A stretch of 64,000 bases of DNA, taken from positions 682,001-746,000 of the forward strand of contig NJPS01000074.1 of NCBI GenBank assembly GCA_002946415.1. The letters are read 5' to 3'. A program made the translations under genes and the position numbers. Each line of letters begins with the position of its first letter. Position 1 is the first letter of the stretch. Shown in pieces: positions 1 through 13,800 of this stretch. This stretch comes from Rutstroemia sp. NJR-2017a BVV2 (Eukaryota > Ascomycota > Leotiomycetes > Helotiales > Rutstroemiaceae). The notes under the pieces were generated by a model, which saw only the letters and a list, made by a program, of their open reading frames with translations, was not told the DNA's origin and searched no databases.

Positions 1-1897
1 CAAGGGCAGAACATGGCATTCAATAGCGTGTGATAGTAGAGTTACTGATTCAGCATGCTACATCGCTTAGCTCGTATGCAGGATAACGATCTGCGCAAGT
101 CCCGAGGTCAGGTCAAGTGACCGAGGATCGAGGCGAGGGCGGCAGCTGTCACATAACCGTGCGGGAGAAACAACGCGTTGACGGTTTTCTTCGTCAATCT
201 GTAATTGCGGAAAGGAGAAATATTCGCCCTTGGGCTCATCCTGATACGATGTTGGAGACAGTTACTTGAAGTGGACACCGCCGCGTGCCGGCAGGAACTG
301 CGCTAGAAACAACTGGGCGGCTAACAGCCCGAGCAAACAATAGTTCGAAGCGGTGACCGGTGCAATGTCCGAACAGATACGTACCTTGAACCTTCTCACC
401 TAAGCTCAATTAAACCCGCCGACCGGGGGCTCGTGAAGATCGTATCCCACACAGTACTTCTCGACGATCTTCGTGATAACGGCAATCTCATCTTACATGT
501 TAGCACATGACTTTCCAACGTTCATCTCACTGAATGATTGCCGGATGATCAGTACAACGGATCTCCCCAAGACCCCAGAAGCACTTCTAAAAGATGTGGC
601 TAACTAACATCAACCACCATCACTGGAGATCTTGCTAAATCACATATGATTGACACCCGGCACTTGAAATAAAGTTCAATTTTGACAAGTTCTCAAGCCA
701 ATGCCGAGGCCCTTCCTCAATACCCTCCTGGCCATCTTCCCCGTTCTAGGTCTTTTCTGCCAGGCCTGCTGCCAGCCCGAAGTTCGGAACCGAGAACGCA
801 AACTAGCGAATCTCAAAATCATCATGTCCGGTCTAAAGAGCGCGCCAAAGTCAGAGACCTTTTGACACCAGTTTTTTGGGCAGATAACCAAGTCTTGAAA
901 CGGAATGAGAACCGAAAGCGAACACTCCGTACTGTAGATGGAGGCTCGGACTAGTGACACATCTTTTGCCCCCCCTGTTTTGACGTTATATGACGAAGTT
1001 GTCTGAAGTTTATTTCGTTTTGACAAGACATCCACCATATCATATTGACAAACCTCAGTCACCGCACCGGGAAACTCTGTTTGTTGATGGTTTCGGAAGC
1101 CGGATAGAAATTTACTTTTTTTCTTTAAATTAAACTATTAAAAAATGGATCCGCTTCCGTCAACTCTCTCTCCCTCTCTTTTCTTTTCTTTTCTTTTTCC
1201 CAATTTATGCAGGGCCGCAGGGCCGCGCGATAGCCTCGGAGAATTTTGCTCCTTTTGCATGTTTTAGTGCGGAGGGTGGGCCGGGGGCCACGAGACATAG
1301 GCGGAGACTTTGACTGACTCGGGGGTCAGAATCTTTCCTCGCGCACACTAAGGTTAGGTGACGTTGGTGGTTGCTGCCATTCTAGTTCGCATTGTCCCGA
1401 TAAGTAGATTTCCGTTTCTTGGTGAAACTTTGTGGTTTCGGTTCTGCGAGGGAAAATGGAAAATGGAAGCCCCGAAGATGTGTTGATGCGGTGAGCTGGA
1501 TTAAGGCGAGGAGAGACATGGTTTCATAAGAGCAAACTTCTGTGAGAGTCGTTGCATTGTGGTTTTGTTTTGATACGTGATTGTGATTGTGCTTGATCGC
1601 TGAAATTAGTGTAGTGTAATTATTCTGTTGGTACAGTGTATTTTTTCCTCCCAGTGAGCGCCAGTTCGCCATTTCCAAAGTATCCTCTTTCCTCATCAAG
1701 CAACCCAGATAGAAGGGTTTTTGGTATCTTAAATCTAATCATGCCGAAAGTGCTGTTTGCCCCAAGCCCTGTCATGTTTTTTTGTCCCGTGGAATCCAAT
1801 CCTGTCCCAAGTTGCTTCTCAAAAACACAGCTATCCATAGCTAGGACCCGGACCCGGTCCCAAACCCCAATATTAAAATATGATAATCCCATCCTCT
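1..1897. other. Intergenic, no gene recognised
   Basis: Open frames here are short, overlap on both strands and show no familiar motif. A CT-rich tract with repeated tttc units lies near 1168-1200. The right edge is the 3' flank of the minus-strand homeobox gene. Confidence 0.5.
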
Positions 1898-3399
1898 TCA
1901 AGAGGTCATATGCCTCAAATTACTTCCCCTGCCCTTAGAATCCTGTGCGCCCCACATGCTAGGGCCCGAATATGTTTCAAAAGCCGAAGAATGAGAATGG
2001 GGAGGAATATCATCCTCGCTACCTTCCCGACTCGAGGTACTCTTCTCGTCATCACCGAAGTCTGTACTGTCCATTCCAGAAACTTTAAAGCCGTTTCCGC
2101 GTGATCGTGCCGTCTCTTCTGCTCGTGCGTTGTTTTGCAAAGCCGGCAGTTTTCTCCGTCGTGCGTTGATGAACCAGTTAGAGATTTGATCTGTAAGAAG
2201 AGTATAGGTTAGCCTTTTGTAATGTAAAACCATGTAAGAGGAACTAAGAAAGGAGAAACATACTCATTTGTAAACCCGTTTGCTGCATCAGCATCTGCTT
2301 CTCCTCCTCAGTTGGGTATGCGTGTTGAAGATGGCCTAAAAACCAGGCATTTAAGATGTCGGTCGTATGTTTGGGGAGATTGCCTCGTCGTCGTCTTTGT
2401 CTGCTGTCGCTCGATAGGTCATTCATGTCGGGATACTGGTTTGGATAGCCGGCATATTGAGCGTGCGTGAAAGGTGTTTGACCTTGACTGTGAGATGGGT
2501 GATGCGAGTAGGTTTGCCGTGGTTGTTGGTAGCCGTAGGCGAAAGATGAGGGGCTGGAATTTGAAGCTGGGCTGAATGGATCATGATGTCTGTAGCCAAA
2601 TGGATGTACCGAAGCGTCTGGACGTGATTCCAGCGAGTATTGTAGATCTCGTCCTCTGGAGCCATGAGAGACAGGGCGGTCAGAACCAGCTCGCTCGTTG
2701 AAAGGGAGATGAGGAAGCGTAGGTCGAAAATCTCTGGAGTTTGAAGGTTCCGAGACAGGAGATGCAATTACAGGCTCGCCAATTAAAAGCTGACGAGAGT
2801 GACCAAGATATGGACTCCCATTTGAGGTGGTCCGAGATTCTGATGAAAGAACACTCTCTCTTCGAGTCGACGAGGCTGGGGAGAATGCTGAACTGAAAGA
2901 ACGTTGACCTAAGAGGGACGGGCTCCTTCGTTGCCATTGCTCCCTGTATAGATCATCATCCTCTTCACTAGATAGTCTCCTTCTTTTATTCGAGTTTGGG
3001 GAATGGCTTATGCCTGCAGTAGGAGAATAAGTTGTTCTGTATTCAGATTCTCCGGTAGATGGTGGCCGGCTTTCAATGTCAATGTTGGCATCTCGGAAAA
3101 GCTGATTTGATGTTAAACTTCCACTTCTTACAAATTTGCAGGCTCGATCTATGACTTACTTCTCGGATTGGGGGGAGCTGGATGGTCTCTAATTGTGATC
3201 GAGGTTGAGTAGGTTGAGTAGGTTCTTCGAAAGTCCGGTAGTGATCCGCATTCATGTAGCGGGAAGCTTGTCGTATAGGTAAATCTGACATTCCTAAGGA
3301 CGCCGACGAGTTGTCACTTCTCAACGATTTGTTCGGTGATGATAAGAGATTTTGTATAGAATACGATGCATCAGAGCCCGAATTCTGCCTGTAATCCAT
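1898..3399 (-). CDS. TALE-class homeobox transcription factor
   Basis: Predicted nuclear DNA-binding regulator of about 456 aa in three exons: 3399-3160, 3101-2264 and 2190-1898. The introns are 58 and 73 bp with gtaagt/cag and gtatgt/cag ends. The homeodomain is split by intron 2. The first part reads RRRRGNLPKHTTDILNAWFL and continues with LQHAYPTEEEKQ and TGLQ; across the splice it becomes MNQISNWFINARRRKLP. The three-residue P-Y-P-type loop extension (AYPTEEEK) and WFINARRRK are hallmarks of TALE/KN homeodomains. The roughly 300 residues before it are Ser/Pro/Gln-rich and look disordered, with a basic patch NKRRRLSSEEDDD. The acidic Ser-rich tail (TDFGDDEKSTSSREGSEDD) resembles an activation region. 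The start MDYRQNSGSD is the first ATG of the frame, but the open frame continues upstream across a possible further intron (3447-3619), so the 5' end is uncertain. Family assignment is firm; targets are unknown. Confidence 0.88.
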
Positions 3400-6300
3400 T
3401 CCAGCTCTCTTTCGAGGGATTGTGTGAACTTTATACAGCTCGAAGTCTATAAAATTGTATTAGTGCATCCTTTCGAAGGTCAATATGGTGCCTGTGAATG
3501 TCGGCAAGAACAGGTATGATGATGGGTTGGAACCAGGGAAATGGGGATATGGTACAATCCGGTATGTTTAAAATATGTTTATGACATTACTAGGCAATCG
3601 CGAAAGACATTTGACTTACCCGCTAATGATCGACTACCGCTAGTGCAGAAGTCCAAATCTAACGGTAACAATAATGTGGTAGCCAGATTTCCGAACTGAT
3701 GGAAAATATTGCCGTGAAGCAATATTTGACGTTGTAGACTCGGTGTAGAGGGTCGTCAAGTTTAGGATTCCTTCCCCACGTTTCCTTCTTCGAATGATGT
3801 GATGTAAATGAGATGTTGTGTAAACGTAGTAGCGATGAAGCGTTTTATGATGCCTTCTCAGGTTGACGGATGTATGAGAGGAAGATGGTTGTTGCTTTGC
3901 TGGATGAGATGACTTGCGGAGGAGACAACGAGACGAGGAGACTCTTATGTATAATTACCCAGTTGGAGCAAGCAGATCAACGGGCCGCTACACAGCTGCC
4001 GGGGTGGGTGTTTTCACGGAAGAGACTAAAAAGATGGGAGGACAAGATCCAAGTGGTAGGGGTGGTTGTCCACACAGGAAATGTACGGCAGTGTCAGAGA
4101 CGAATCTAGTGGCCGTCCGAGGTTCGTGCTTTTGTGAAGAAGGGGTAAAGAGTTTAGGATAGCCTCGCCGATGGGAGCACATGGAACTAGGTCCTTGCTT
4201 TGTTCCAAAATAGGATCAGAGTTGAGAACGGTCGTGCCAAGAGACCAGTCAGGATAGGTTTGCATGTGGCGTTTCTCCTGGAAGGTTCCAAAATCATTCC
4301 AGGAACTGGCAAGGTTTGCTTCTCCGCCTGTGTTTCGAGTCGTGGAGTTGCAGTCGTGTGTGTACTTTGGGTAGATATAGCGATGAAGTAAGAACTTTTA
4401 TGTGGTAAGAAGATCGTGCGGGAGGGTGGAGGAGCTGCATCCTTCCCACGACCAAAGTACCGGGGTGGGGGATGGTAATATGGGAGTATGAGAGTCTGGT
4501 AGTATGGCAATATGCCCTGATCAGCTTCGACCGACCTGCAGACTGCAGTATAGAGTACAGCCGCTAGAAATTCCCCGGTGGAAACATTCGATGCCGAGCA
4601 GGGGAGCAGGAGAGCAGGGGCACGTTTGGAAGTGCAACTTCACTGCAGCTCGCCGTACAGGAGGGTGAAAACCGGGGACGATTGAAGGAAGACTTGCGAT
4701 TTGTCTAGCTAAGTGTGGCCATCCATGAGATTTGTCATGGATATTTGGTGTAGCACCGTAACAAGGAAAGGCAGAAGTATATCTGTGCCTGTCTGTCCCT
4801 AGTACGCAGACCAAGGTTCAGTTTGGCAGTTCTGGTGGTTCGGTGGTTCTGTGGTTCGGTGGTCTGGCGGCCCTGGACGGTGGATGTGATGGGAAGATCG
4901 CTTCGCTGGTAGGTTGGATGCATTGATGAACCTATTCATGCTGCCGGGATCAGCCTTGTTTCCTCTTCTCGACCATGGGTACATGTAAGGATCCTTCTGT
5001 GGCTGATGAGTTGTGTCCTCACGGAGTACCTGCAAGTGGGTTGATTGGGTTAGCTGTGGATTTTTACAGGAAATATCTCCTGCATCCCATATCCTGAGAT
5101 ACACATAGGGTGCAAGCCAAAGCCAATGTTTCTCCGGATTTACTTCGCTTCGATATTAATTCCGTCATCGTTATTAGGGCAGCAGAGAAATGGGGGAGAC
5201 GGTCAAAAAACGGCGCAATACCCAAATAGGGAGAAGGTAAACTGTTGTAGGGAAAGTAATTTCAAATGGACCCCATATTTTGGCCCTAATTTGGGGCTCC
5301 GGGTCTCAGAAGGATCATCATAGTGGAAACCCTGGCAGAATATACTTCGACACTTACGTCGTACCTTGGCACTTTGGTTTGCAATAATCAACCCAGAAAA
5401 GGCCAATAAATCTCCGATATCTCCCAAGTCGAGTGCAAATCCTCGATTCGGCGGATCCCTTCTCGTCCCCTATGCCCTCCATTGTATACGAAGACAACAC
5501 TCTCGTTGAAACCGCCATTGGTTATGGTTAAGCTGTCGGTATGTTTGTAAGAACGGGGAACAAAACGGGGCTCAGTCACTCCTGCAATTCCATTATCCTG
5601 AACCCGTATTGTCATGAAGCCGAGATTCATCTGAGCCAAACGACGGTAGAGCATAGAGCATCATACCATACGTAGGCACTTGGTACGTGCCGAATCCCTC
5701 AAGAATGCACCTTGTCTGGGTAAATCTACCGAGCCTCTCGCCATTTTCCTCCGTATGACACAGGATTAGCTTTAGAAGACATCTCAAAATGTGGAGGTTG
5801 CTAAGAGCTGAAATCATGGAGATCAACACCGAGAATGGTTATTCTGGGTTCAGACAAGTAAATTCTTGTCCTTCGATTGGGTAATTAGCCTCCGTTTCAA
5901 ACTGCTTCGACGGATCCCCCTCGCAAGCTAAGACGATGTGTATGTTCAGGCAGTAATGGGCTTCTAACTGACATGATCGACACCGGGAGCGGATGACACT
6001 GGCAGATGTAAGCCGAAAAAGCTTTTTGAATAATATCTGAAAAACTACAGCCGAAGAAAGTTAGCATGTAGATCTGGATCGGCCGGATATCCATAAATAC
6101 TTTCTAATTTACATCCGACCTAGTATCTGGGGATACGACCTATCAAATCGTCCTACGTGCATGAGATGTGGGAACCTGCATGCTCCATTTGTGAGTTGAG
6201 TGACCCATCTGCTTGGGACCAATATCGGGTATTGGAGTAGGTAAAGAAAGGTGTGTAAGAGCGTGGGTGGCAGCTAGTCGTAGGAGTAGTAGATTCGATA

Positions 6301-7427
6301 GCTGTATGGAGCATAAGCACAAGCACAGTTTAAAGTCGGACATTATCCTTGTTTTTGGCGATGGTGATAGAACTCAAATCCATTTTTCATGGGAATGGAG
6401 ACAGGAATGAGATTTCTTAGGACAAAAAGTGCTCGTGTGCGATCTGTTTCCAGTGCGTGTTTGAGCTGCCCAATGCCTCCTTCGCAAGCTAATCTAATCT
6501 GAGGAGCATGGAATTTTCGATTTCCCATCTTCATAACAACTGAACTAACTCGACGATAGTGTCAGACTATCCATCCAGACTGTCCGGTTTCGTTCAGTAA
6601 CCGTCTCAACCTTCAGCCTCTCAGCCGGTTGTACATTCGTAAGGTTCATGCTCGGTTTGTGTTCCGAGGTACAAAAAAAGTTCATACATGACAGATTCCA
6701 TCGACTGGGTTGTTGAGCTTTTGACCAGGGTTTTAATGTTTTTATCCTCGTATACCGATGTAAATGCATAGCACAGACGATATGCCAGCTAGGTAGGCTC
6801 GTTTTAACGTTGTCCACGGCTCAAGGGTTGAACAACAACCCAGCTTCGCAGTTCCCAGCTCCCCTACAGAGATCTATCTCCTACCCCCAATCTCACTCCC
6901 ACTCCCGCTTCTACTCCTAGAATCTTCGCAATCGCTCAAAATTGCCTTTCCTAGCCGCAGATCGTGAAAGGCTGTTGCTGTGGTTGGAGCAACGAATAGA
7001 TCGTCACAATGATCTGTGTGGGGTTACTTGCGTGCAGTATCAAGATTTTATCCATGCTTAATTACCCCTATTTTTTCCTGTAGACGTACACAAATCTAAT
7101 AATGCACTTCGCCGTATGGCTACACACTTCTGGGAAAATGCATGCAAAAACTTTAATATATAGTAATCTAGGTCTATTCGGGTACGAAAGCCTAGGCAAT
7201 TCGCTCCCATTTGCCTCTTGCCTGCTTCTCGCCTGCCTCCCGGTCGATTAGATTTAGAGAGCATTTTTTATCTACAACATGCGTCCACGTACCCACCTAT
7301 CTAGCCACCGGATCGGAGTGCTCTACTTACCCTTCGGCACACCTGTAGAGTAAGACATGTGATTATGAAGCGATGCAGTTACCCTTTTCGTGATGCTGTG
7401 GATATGCTCAAGAATACCATGGCAAAT
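3400..7427. other. Gene-poor intergenic stretch (left part)
   Basis: No convincing gene. The segment next to 3400 probably carries the leader and promoter of the homeobox gene; a possible leader intron is 3447-3619. A GGT-rich imperfect repeat (ggttctggtggttcggtggt type) lies near 4830-4870. A minus-strand ATG-started frame of 88 codons (5654-5388) is the only fairly protein-like ORF, with no recognisable motif. Confidence 0.45.
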
Positions 7428-7838
7428 TCAGATGAAACAGCAAGACGGTCCCATTATTGCTTGTATTCGTACATAACTCCGAGAGTCCACATCCCGAGAC
7501 ATCAAAAGCCATTCCTCGTTCTCATGTCTGACTCCCCAGAAAGGCCAAGTCGATGATCGAGTGAACCTCGATATCTTCATGCTTCTCATGTGCGTTCGTA
7601 TGCATGCTCCTGCAGATTTCCTTGTATTGTATTCATCCATCTCGTGCTTTTGTTTTGATACAACTGACATACTTCTAAGCCACAGTGAATCGTGCAGAGG
7701 AACTAGCCCCTGAAACGAAGTCGTAGATCTTACATCCCAGTAATCTTTCGGTGTAACGGCAGCCAGCCTTGACCCGACCGAGATCGTTAAATCCCAGATG
7801 GCAGCGGCAACGGGTGTCATAGACTCATCATTAATCAT
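7428..7838 (-). CDS. Orphan ORF, 136 aa, doubtful
   Basis: An uninterrupted ATG-started frame of 136 codons inside the large gene-poor stretch. The product begins MINDESMTPVAAAIWDLT and has a mixed, protein-like composition with two Cys near the C-terminus (GPSCCFI). I see no signal peptide, membrane segment or known motif, and no obvious flanking exons. A frame of this length can arise by chance in 64 kb, so this is only a candidate. Confidence 0.18.
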   Translation of the reverse strand: MINDESMTPVAAAIWDLTISVGSRLAAVTPKDYWDVRSTTSFQGLVPLHDSLWLRSMSVVSKQKHEMDEYNTRKSAGACIRTHMRSMKISRFTRSSTWPFWGVRHENEEWLLMSRDVDSRSYVRIQAIMGPSCCFI

Positions 7839-10800
7839 TACAACGGGTGTCAGGGAAATCGCTGATGTTTCCGCATTTGGGAGTTCTCGGCGAAACTTCG
7901 AACGGTCGCAGCTCGAAGAAACAAACGGCTGTTGGAGTCGAGTCGTTCATCGGCCATTTGTTGTATGCGCTGCACACCCTCTCGGCCCTCGTACCTACAG
8001 CTCTGTGGTTGTTCAGATGAATGACATAGACCTTCTTCAATGCTTCAAGACCCAAACGGATCCAGATTTCCCTATATCTCTCCCTACATGAATCGCAAGG
8101 GTTGCGATTGGATATCGATCTGCAATCTGTAATCTGCAACCACATCTGTCAATTACAAACCACACCAACTCGTACCTATCAGATTCGCAGCTTTCTCAGT
8201 CATCGTTCAAGGGCCCTTGCAACTCACACTGTTTGTTGCCCCAGGGCCTAGTGTAACATCGAGAGAGCAAGGAGGAGAAGCAGGCTCGCAAGACTCTCTC
8301 AATGAGGAAATGCTGACAGGTCCTGAAACCTTATGTAATAATTCATGCTTCTACCCGCAAGCCATTCTGACGGCTTTTACTGTAAGTGATCTGAGCAGCA
8401 GCGGCTCTGTGCAAAGCAACCACGAATTCCAACCGTACAGAGTATACATGTAAGACTTACTCCGCCCGCTCGTCTACGAGGAACAGAAAACACGATTCAA
8501 GCCGTGCGGCGTGTGCGGGTGTGGCCGTGTGGGATTTCCGGGGATTCCCAGGACCTTGCAGCCGGAACAGAAATGCCTGAAAGTACAACATCTTGTACCC
8601 AAGATGCACGGCAAGCCCATGATTGTAGAGGTTACCCGGAGCCGGTGGTACCTAATCTGCATTGCACTGTTGTGGTTGCATCGTGTAATTATAACCTCGT
8701 CAACGGTCTCTTCCAGCTGCTCGATACTTTGCCTTAGCCTAGTCGGGCTGTCATGTACCGTTTGACATTATCCAATTCCGGTAGAATAGGTTCCACGAAT
8801 CTCCACGAATCTCCACGAATCCCCACGAGTTAGTGTCCTCGAGGACCTTCGCCAATCTATCATAGACGGCGACCAACAGTAATGAGGACATTGAATATCC
8901 GGCTGTTTACATACGAAGGTGCGACAGCAATTCACAGCTCGAGTCGCTTTTGTTACCAGCTCGGGGACCTAAAACCCGAGTAGACGGCGCAGCACATTTC
9001 AGAATCTGTGGGTAGCCATTTTCAGTCTCGTGGTACTGATGCGTCCAGCTTGCAACAATCCCAGCTGGGTAGACGCAGGTCGCCGTTTGATAACCAGTTC
9101 ATCGGGATTCGACGCCAATTGTTGCGCAAGCAAAAAACACACCTCGGAGGAGTCGGAGCGGATGGGAGATGGGTGTATCTCTGCTTGTCCGGCCAATTGG
9201 GATCCCGAACTGCCCAGAAGTAAGCAGCCATCAATTGTTCTTGGTGTGCATGTCAATTTTGCCTGTCATTACATGCAGCATATACCTACGACTCTACGAG
9301 AGGGGGGGCTCCGCCTCAACGTACAAAACGTCACAGAATTAAGGGGCTGGTAGTGAACCAGAAACTTGACGGTTTGTTCATGTTCCGCGTGCTACATATG
9401 GTTCTATGAATTGCTGCAGTCATCTTTATGGGTCCCACGCGGTTAAATCCTTCAACATGGCTTGTATTCGATCCCATTCGTCGAAGCATCTCCCACACCA
9501 AGATAATTATATCTCAGAGAAGAGGGCTGTGCCTCTTTCGCACACCATAACGGTTGTATCGTGGGAAGGGTGAGATGAAACCACGCGTTAAGGAGCCTCA
9601 AAAAGCTTCTACAAAATTCGATCCAGATTTCTACACACCAGACCAACTGCCGGGGGGTGATCGCAACGAACCTACTAGAATAGATCGTGGTATCCTGGAA
9701 ATGGCCCCCGGTTCTCCATCACTGCTACTGTGCGACATCAGTCTAAGTGCTGGCAAGGATGACGGCTCTAGAGATGACGCTTCGTCAATTTATCCAACAC
9801 TCACTGATATCAAACTTCGCAGTCTGCATGCATACTTCCTTCGTCTTTTCACTTCGTAACCACCAACCAATGGTCACAACAATCTTGCACGTCAACATGC
9901 GCCAGAGCCAAACAGGCATTGATCAAAGGTTGCCACTTCAAGCCACAGAAACTGTTATTCATGCCATACTCGAGCTTTCGATGGAGCTGAGTTGTATTGC
10001 AAAACAAATGCAATGGCTTTCGCAAGCGAGCTGGAAAGAGTGTTTTTCGACAATGCTAGTCCCACAAACCAACCTCAAGGGGACGAAAAAGTTGGACATT
10101 TGATACTGAATGATCCTATGGACAGACCCAAGATTCAGCAACATTCGTGAGGATTATCTGTAATTCATGCAGGTCCTCCTATCGACCCAAAATAACTTGC
10201 ATCGTTTGCTTTGCCCATGCAACGTTTGTCAGCAGCTCGAAAATACCGAGGGGATTTGCTGAGCACGAAATATGACCAGACAGTTCATGTACCTGTGTGG
10301 CAAGCTTACTTTTCCCTGGTGGATATGCGGTCATCACATCAACAAGCATGCAGGATTGTGCAACAGAGCTTCACCCTTCTTGCACATGTTGGCCTAACGC
10401 GCTTATTTCTCGAGATATCCACGTGGGAGACCCGGTAGGTAAGCACATGGAATGTGCCGACGAGGTGCATGAATCCCCTTGATCATTATTCCCATGAACG
10501 GATTCTTCCATATTCATCGACTATCTCTACAAAGTCTTCTATTCGCAGTCGATAGTCTTACATTTGGTCATATCTAACTAATTCCCCCATTCCTCTCATC
10601 GAACTTGGGAGATTTTATGCTTACTGCTGTTTCTCTCTCAAGGTGCATCTGTGCAGCATGGGGAGCAGAGCAAGTTGCCATTTTGCCGAGCTAAATCTCG
10701 TGGTCATCCAGCTAGTGTGCACCAGCAACCCCCATCCAAGCAGCCTTTCTTAGCATATGCAGCGTGAGCATATTGAGAGTAGCACACTCAGCCTTTGACA

Positions 10801-13800
10801 ACGGAGGTGTTTCCTCAATTGAGGGGTCAACGCCGACTTTTAAAAATAGTCTCTGTTTGGTCTTGATTTCGGTCCATGCCTTGCTTAGACCCTCAGCATA
10901 GACTTGCATCAACCTACTCTCCACTTCGCCTACTTAGGAGTGGCACAATATCAAGAAGCATGAGTTAAATATGCTCACAAACAGAAGTGGAAATCTTGTT
11001 CTCATTGGCCGATTGCTGTTAAATGACAATTGAGCTATTTTCCACAAGTGTCCTCCAAGTCTTTGCGCGATGACAGAAGTCTTGCGAAGTACCGGACATT
11101 GGATCTGTACTCGATCTCTTGTTAGTCTGAACCCAATCTTTAGTTCCTTTTAGGTTTCTCGGCGCTGTTGTGGTGCTCGTTTGGTCAGTAATCAGATACT
11201 ACTCGGCCACGGCGCCGCCACTTAGTAATTCAAGCGTACCAAGAATGCACACTGAAAAATATGTCAACTTAATCTTTAGGTAAGGACAAGTGTCAGAAAC
11301 GCCAGCCTACTGTCATAGCAGTCACGGTAGATGGGCAACTACCGGGTCCCGATATAAATTTATGCTGTTCACCTTGTACATAGCACAAACAAGTGACTTT
11401 ATTCCTGAAAATTGTACTTTGGTATTTTCAAAGCTTCTGATAGTTTACCAAACACGAGAGGGGTCGGCCAATTGCGTCATGGTACTCCTCTATTGGTGGG
11501 TATCCTAAAAGGCTACCATGAAGCCGAGATATTGAGATCCATATCATGAGAAGCTTTGTTTTTACCTCATCTCCAATGATCCTCGAGATGAGCGAATTTA
11601 CGGTCTAAGATAATTCTGATAATAATTTGATGTGCTCGATCAGTAGAGCAGGATCCGTTTTCCAGTAGTTTCCCATCTCCATATGACACAACGTCAATTT
11701 CGTTTTGGGTCCTTTTCGTTTTTTACCCCATTCGATCTATCTGCCGAAGAGGCCATCCATATCCATATCTTCATTTTAGTAGGCAACGGTAAATAACTCC
11801 AGGGCGTCCCAAAAGGACCACCGCAAGGTTCAGCTATCATGCGGTCTATGCAGGGACGGCACTAAGCGGTCTTAATGGAGCAAAATGTCTCAGACACTTC
11901 GCGGGTCTCGAGCGACGATCCCCATTATCTAGGCGCCAGTGAGCGATCCACACGAGTCCATATTTGATGTGTAAACCAAGATCACTTTGGCCTCTGTTGA
12001 TCCGATTTTCGTCAGATGCAGGTGTCGGATCATTACTAGTGGCGGTGCATGTCGCGATGTCAATGTCGATACTTTAGTCATGATACAGGCAGGGACATGG
12101 ACATGGACATGTGGATTTCTCAGACCCCATATTTGTTTCATTCACGGCGGAGCATATTCAACAGAACACTCAAGAGAAGTTTAATCGTTGGTACTAATGC
12201 ATCTTGAGGTTCAAGCGAAATTAAGATACCAGGGCTATTCAATATTCCACAGTGGATTGAGGAGAACGTCTCACATCAACGTCCAAGTTGGACACTAATG
12301 AAGCGTTCAAAAACGTCGGCAAAACGTATACAGAGCGTATGACCTAATACAGCCGGATTACTCTCCGTTGGCTATAAGAGTGTCTCAAGCTTTCCGTCAA
12401 GTATGAATAGCTTCATACTGCCACCCTTCCGTAAAGTCACGGCCTCCACCGGCACGGAAAACTACCTCAAAATGTTTACTTCCGTCTGCAAGAACTGCTC
12501 TGGTGCAAGCAACGAGAACTACTGATCCGATGAGACATCCACGAACATGATTCCTATTATGACCCAACGTGTTCACTGCACGGCGTAATCTCCTTTATCC
12601 AATCTCATATTCTGAGAATTTTACGTAGTGGTCGCTGAAAACTATTGGATGTTGTGAGATTAGATATTCCTAGACTTCACTGCAGCCTATCTCGGTCGTC
12701 GTGTTCACGAGTCAGAGGTAATCGAGGTACTTTCTGAATGGCGGTGATCATCTTCCACCGTCCTTTTGTTCTTCGTCCATCTGCTCGGGCTAGTGAATGT
12801 GTTGCTACGGGGCGATGAATAGGATCATCAAAGCAACATCGACACGGCGTTCTCCAGACGTGCCCAATGCAATCATCTACATAGAAGTCCTGATCTCTGT
12901 AGTACAGAGCAGATTCTCATCAACTACCGAAGCGTTTTCAAGGGCCATCCAAGATCGGCTATTCCCTCTAGGAAGTTCCCGGCGTCCATCAGTGCTGCAT
13001 GGTCGATCACATCCACCGGCATGTGTCTGCATGTGATCTCAGAAGTTACAACGTCTTTCCAGTGCGAATGTACATCTTATCCTCCGTCAATCCGTCAATT
13101 GATCTACACATTGTAACAGGCCAGTCCGAGAGTGCCGGAACATACCTAGCCTAACCAGAGATAAAGGGCTTAAGGATCAAACATGTATTCCTCCTAGAAC
13201 CTGCAGGTCATGTTGTGGTTGACTTTGCTTCTCACGGCCAATGAACTAGCAAAATGTAATTGGGATATCCCTCTGAGTATGTTCATCTTCTAATTCACTT
13301 CAGTCCAAACTCACCATCACCACTACCGCCCCGAGGTCTTCCAAAACACAAGCTGGAAAACCAAAAGGTGACGCCCTTTCTGGGAAGTGACTATTATAAC
13401 ATACATCTGTTTCTGTCTCATACAAGCGTGCATATACTTCAAAAAGATATTTGCCCGATATCACACATACCACCACTGACCGTCTCTGTCGTAACTCCTT
13501 ATGTCTAAGAGATGTGGACTGAAAAGGATGGAATAGATGAAATACAATGAGAGTTCGTTTCGCATGATAAACTTGCTTTCGTTGAGATGATACCATATAC
13601 TACCTTCTAGCGATGGCCCCCCTCTCCGCCCGAGTACTTCCAGGCTCCCATATCATTGTAATTTATACGTTGCCCTTCCCAAACCCTACCGCACGCATGG
13701 TAAGCAGCCTCGACTTCACCCACCAACATGGCAACGGACTGTCTTCGCCAAGTAACTCAATGTAGCATCTTCATCTAGAAAGCCCCTCCGCCTCCCAGCC

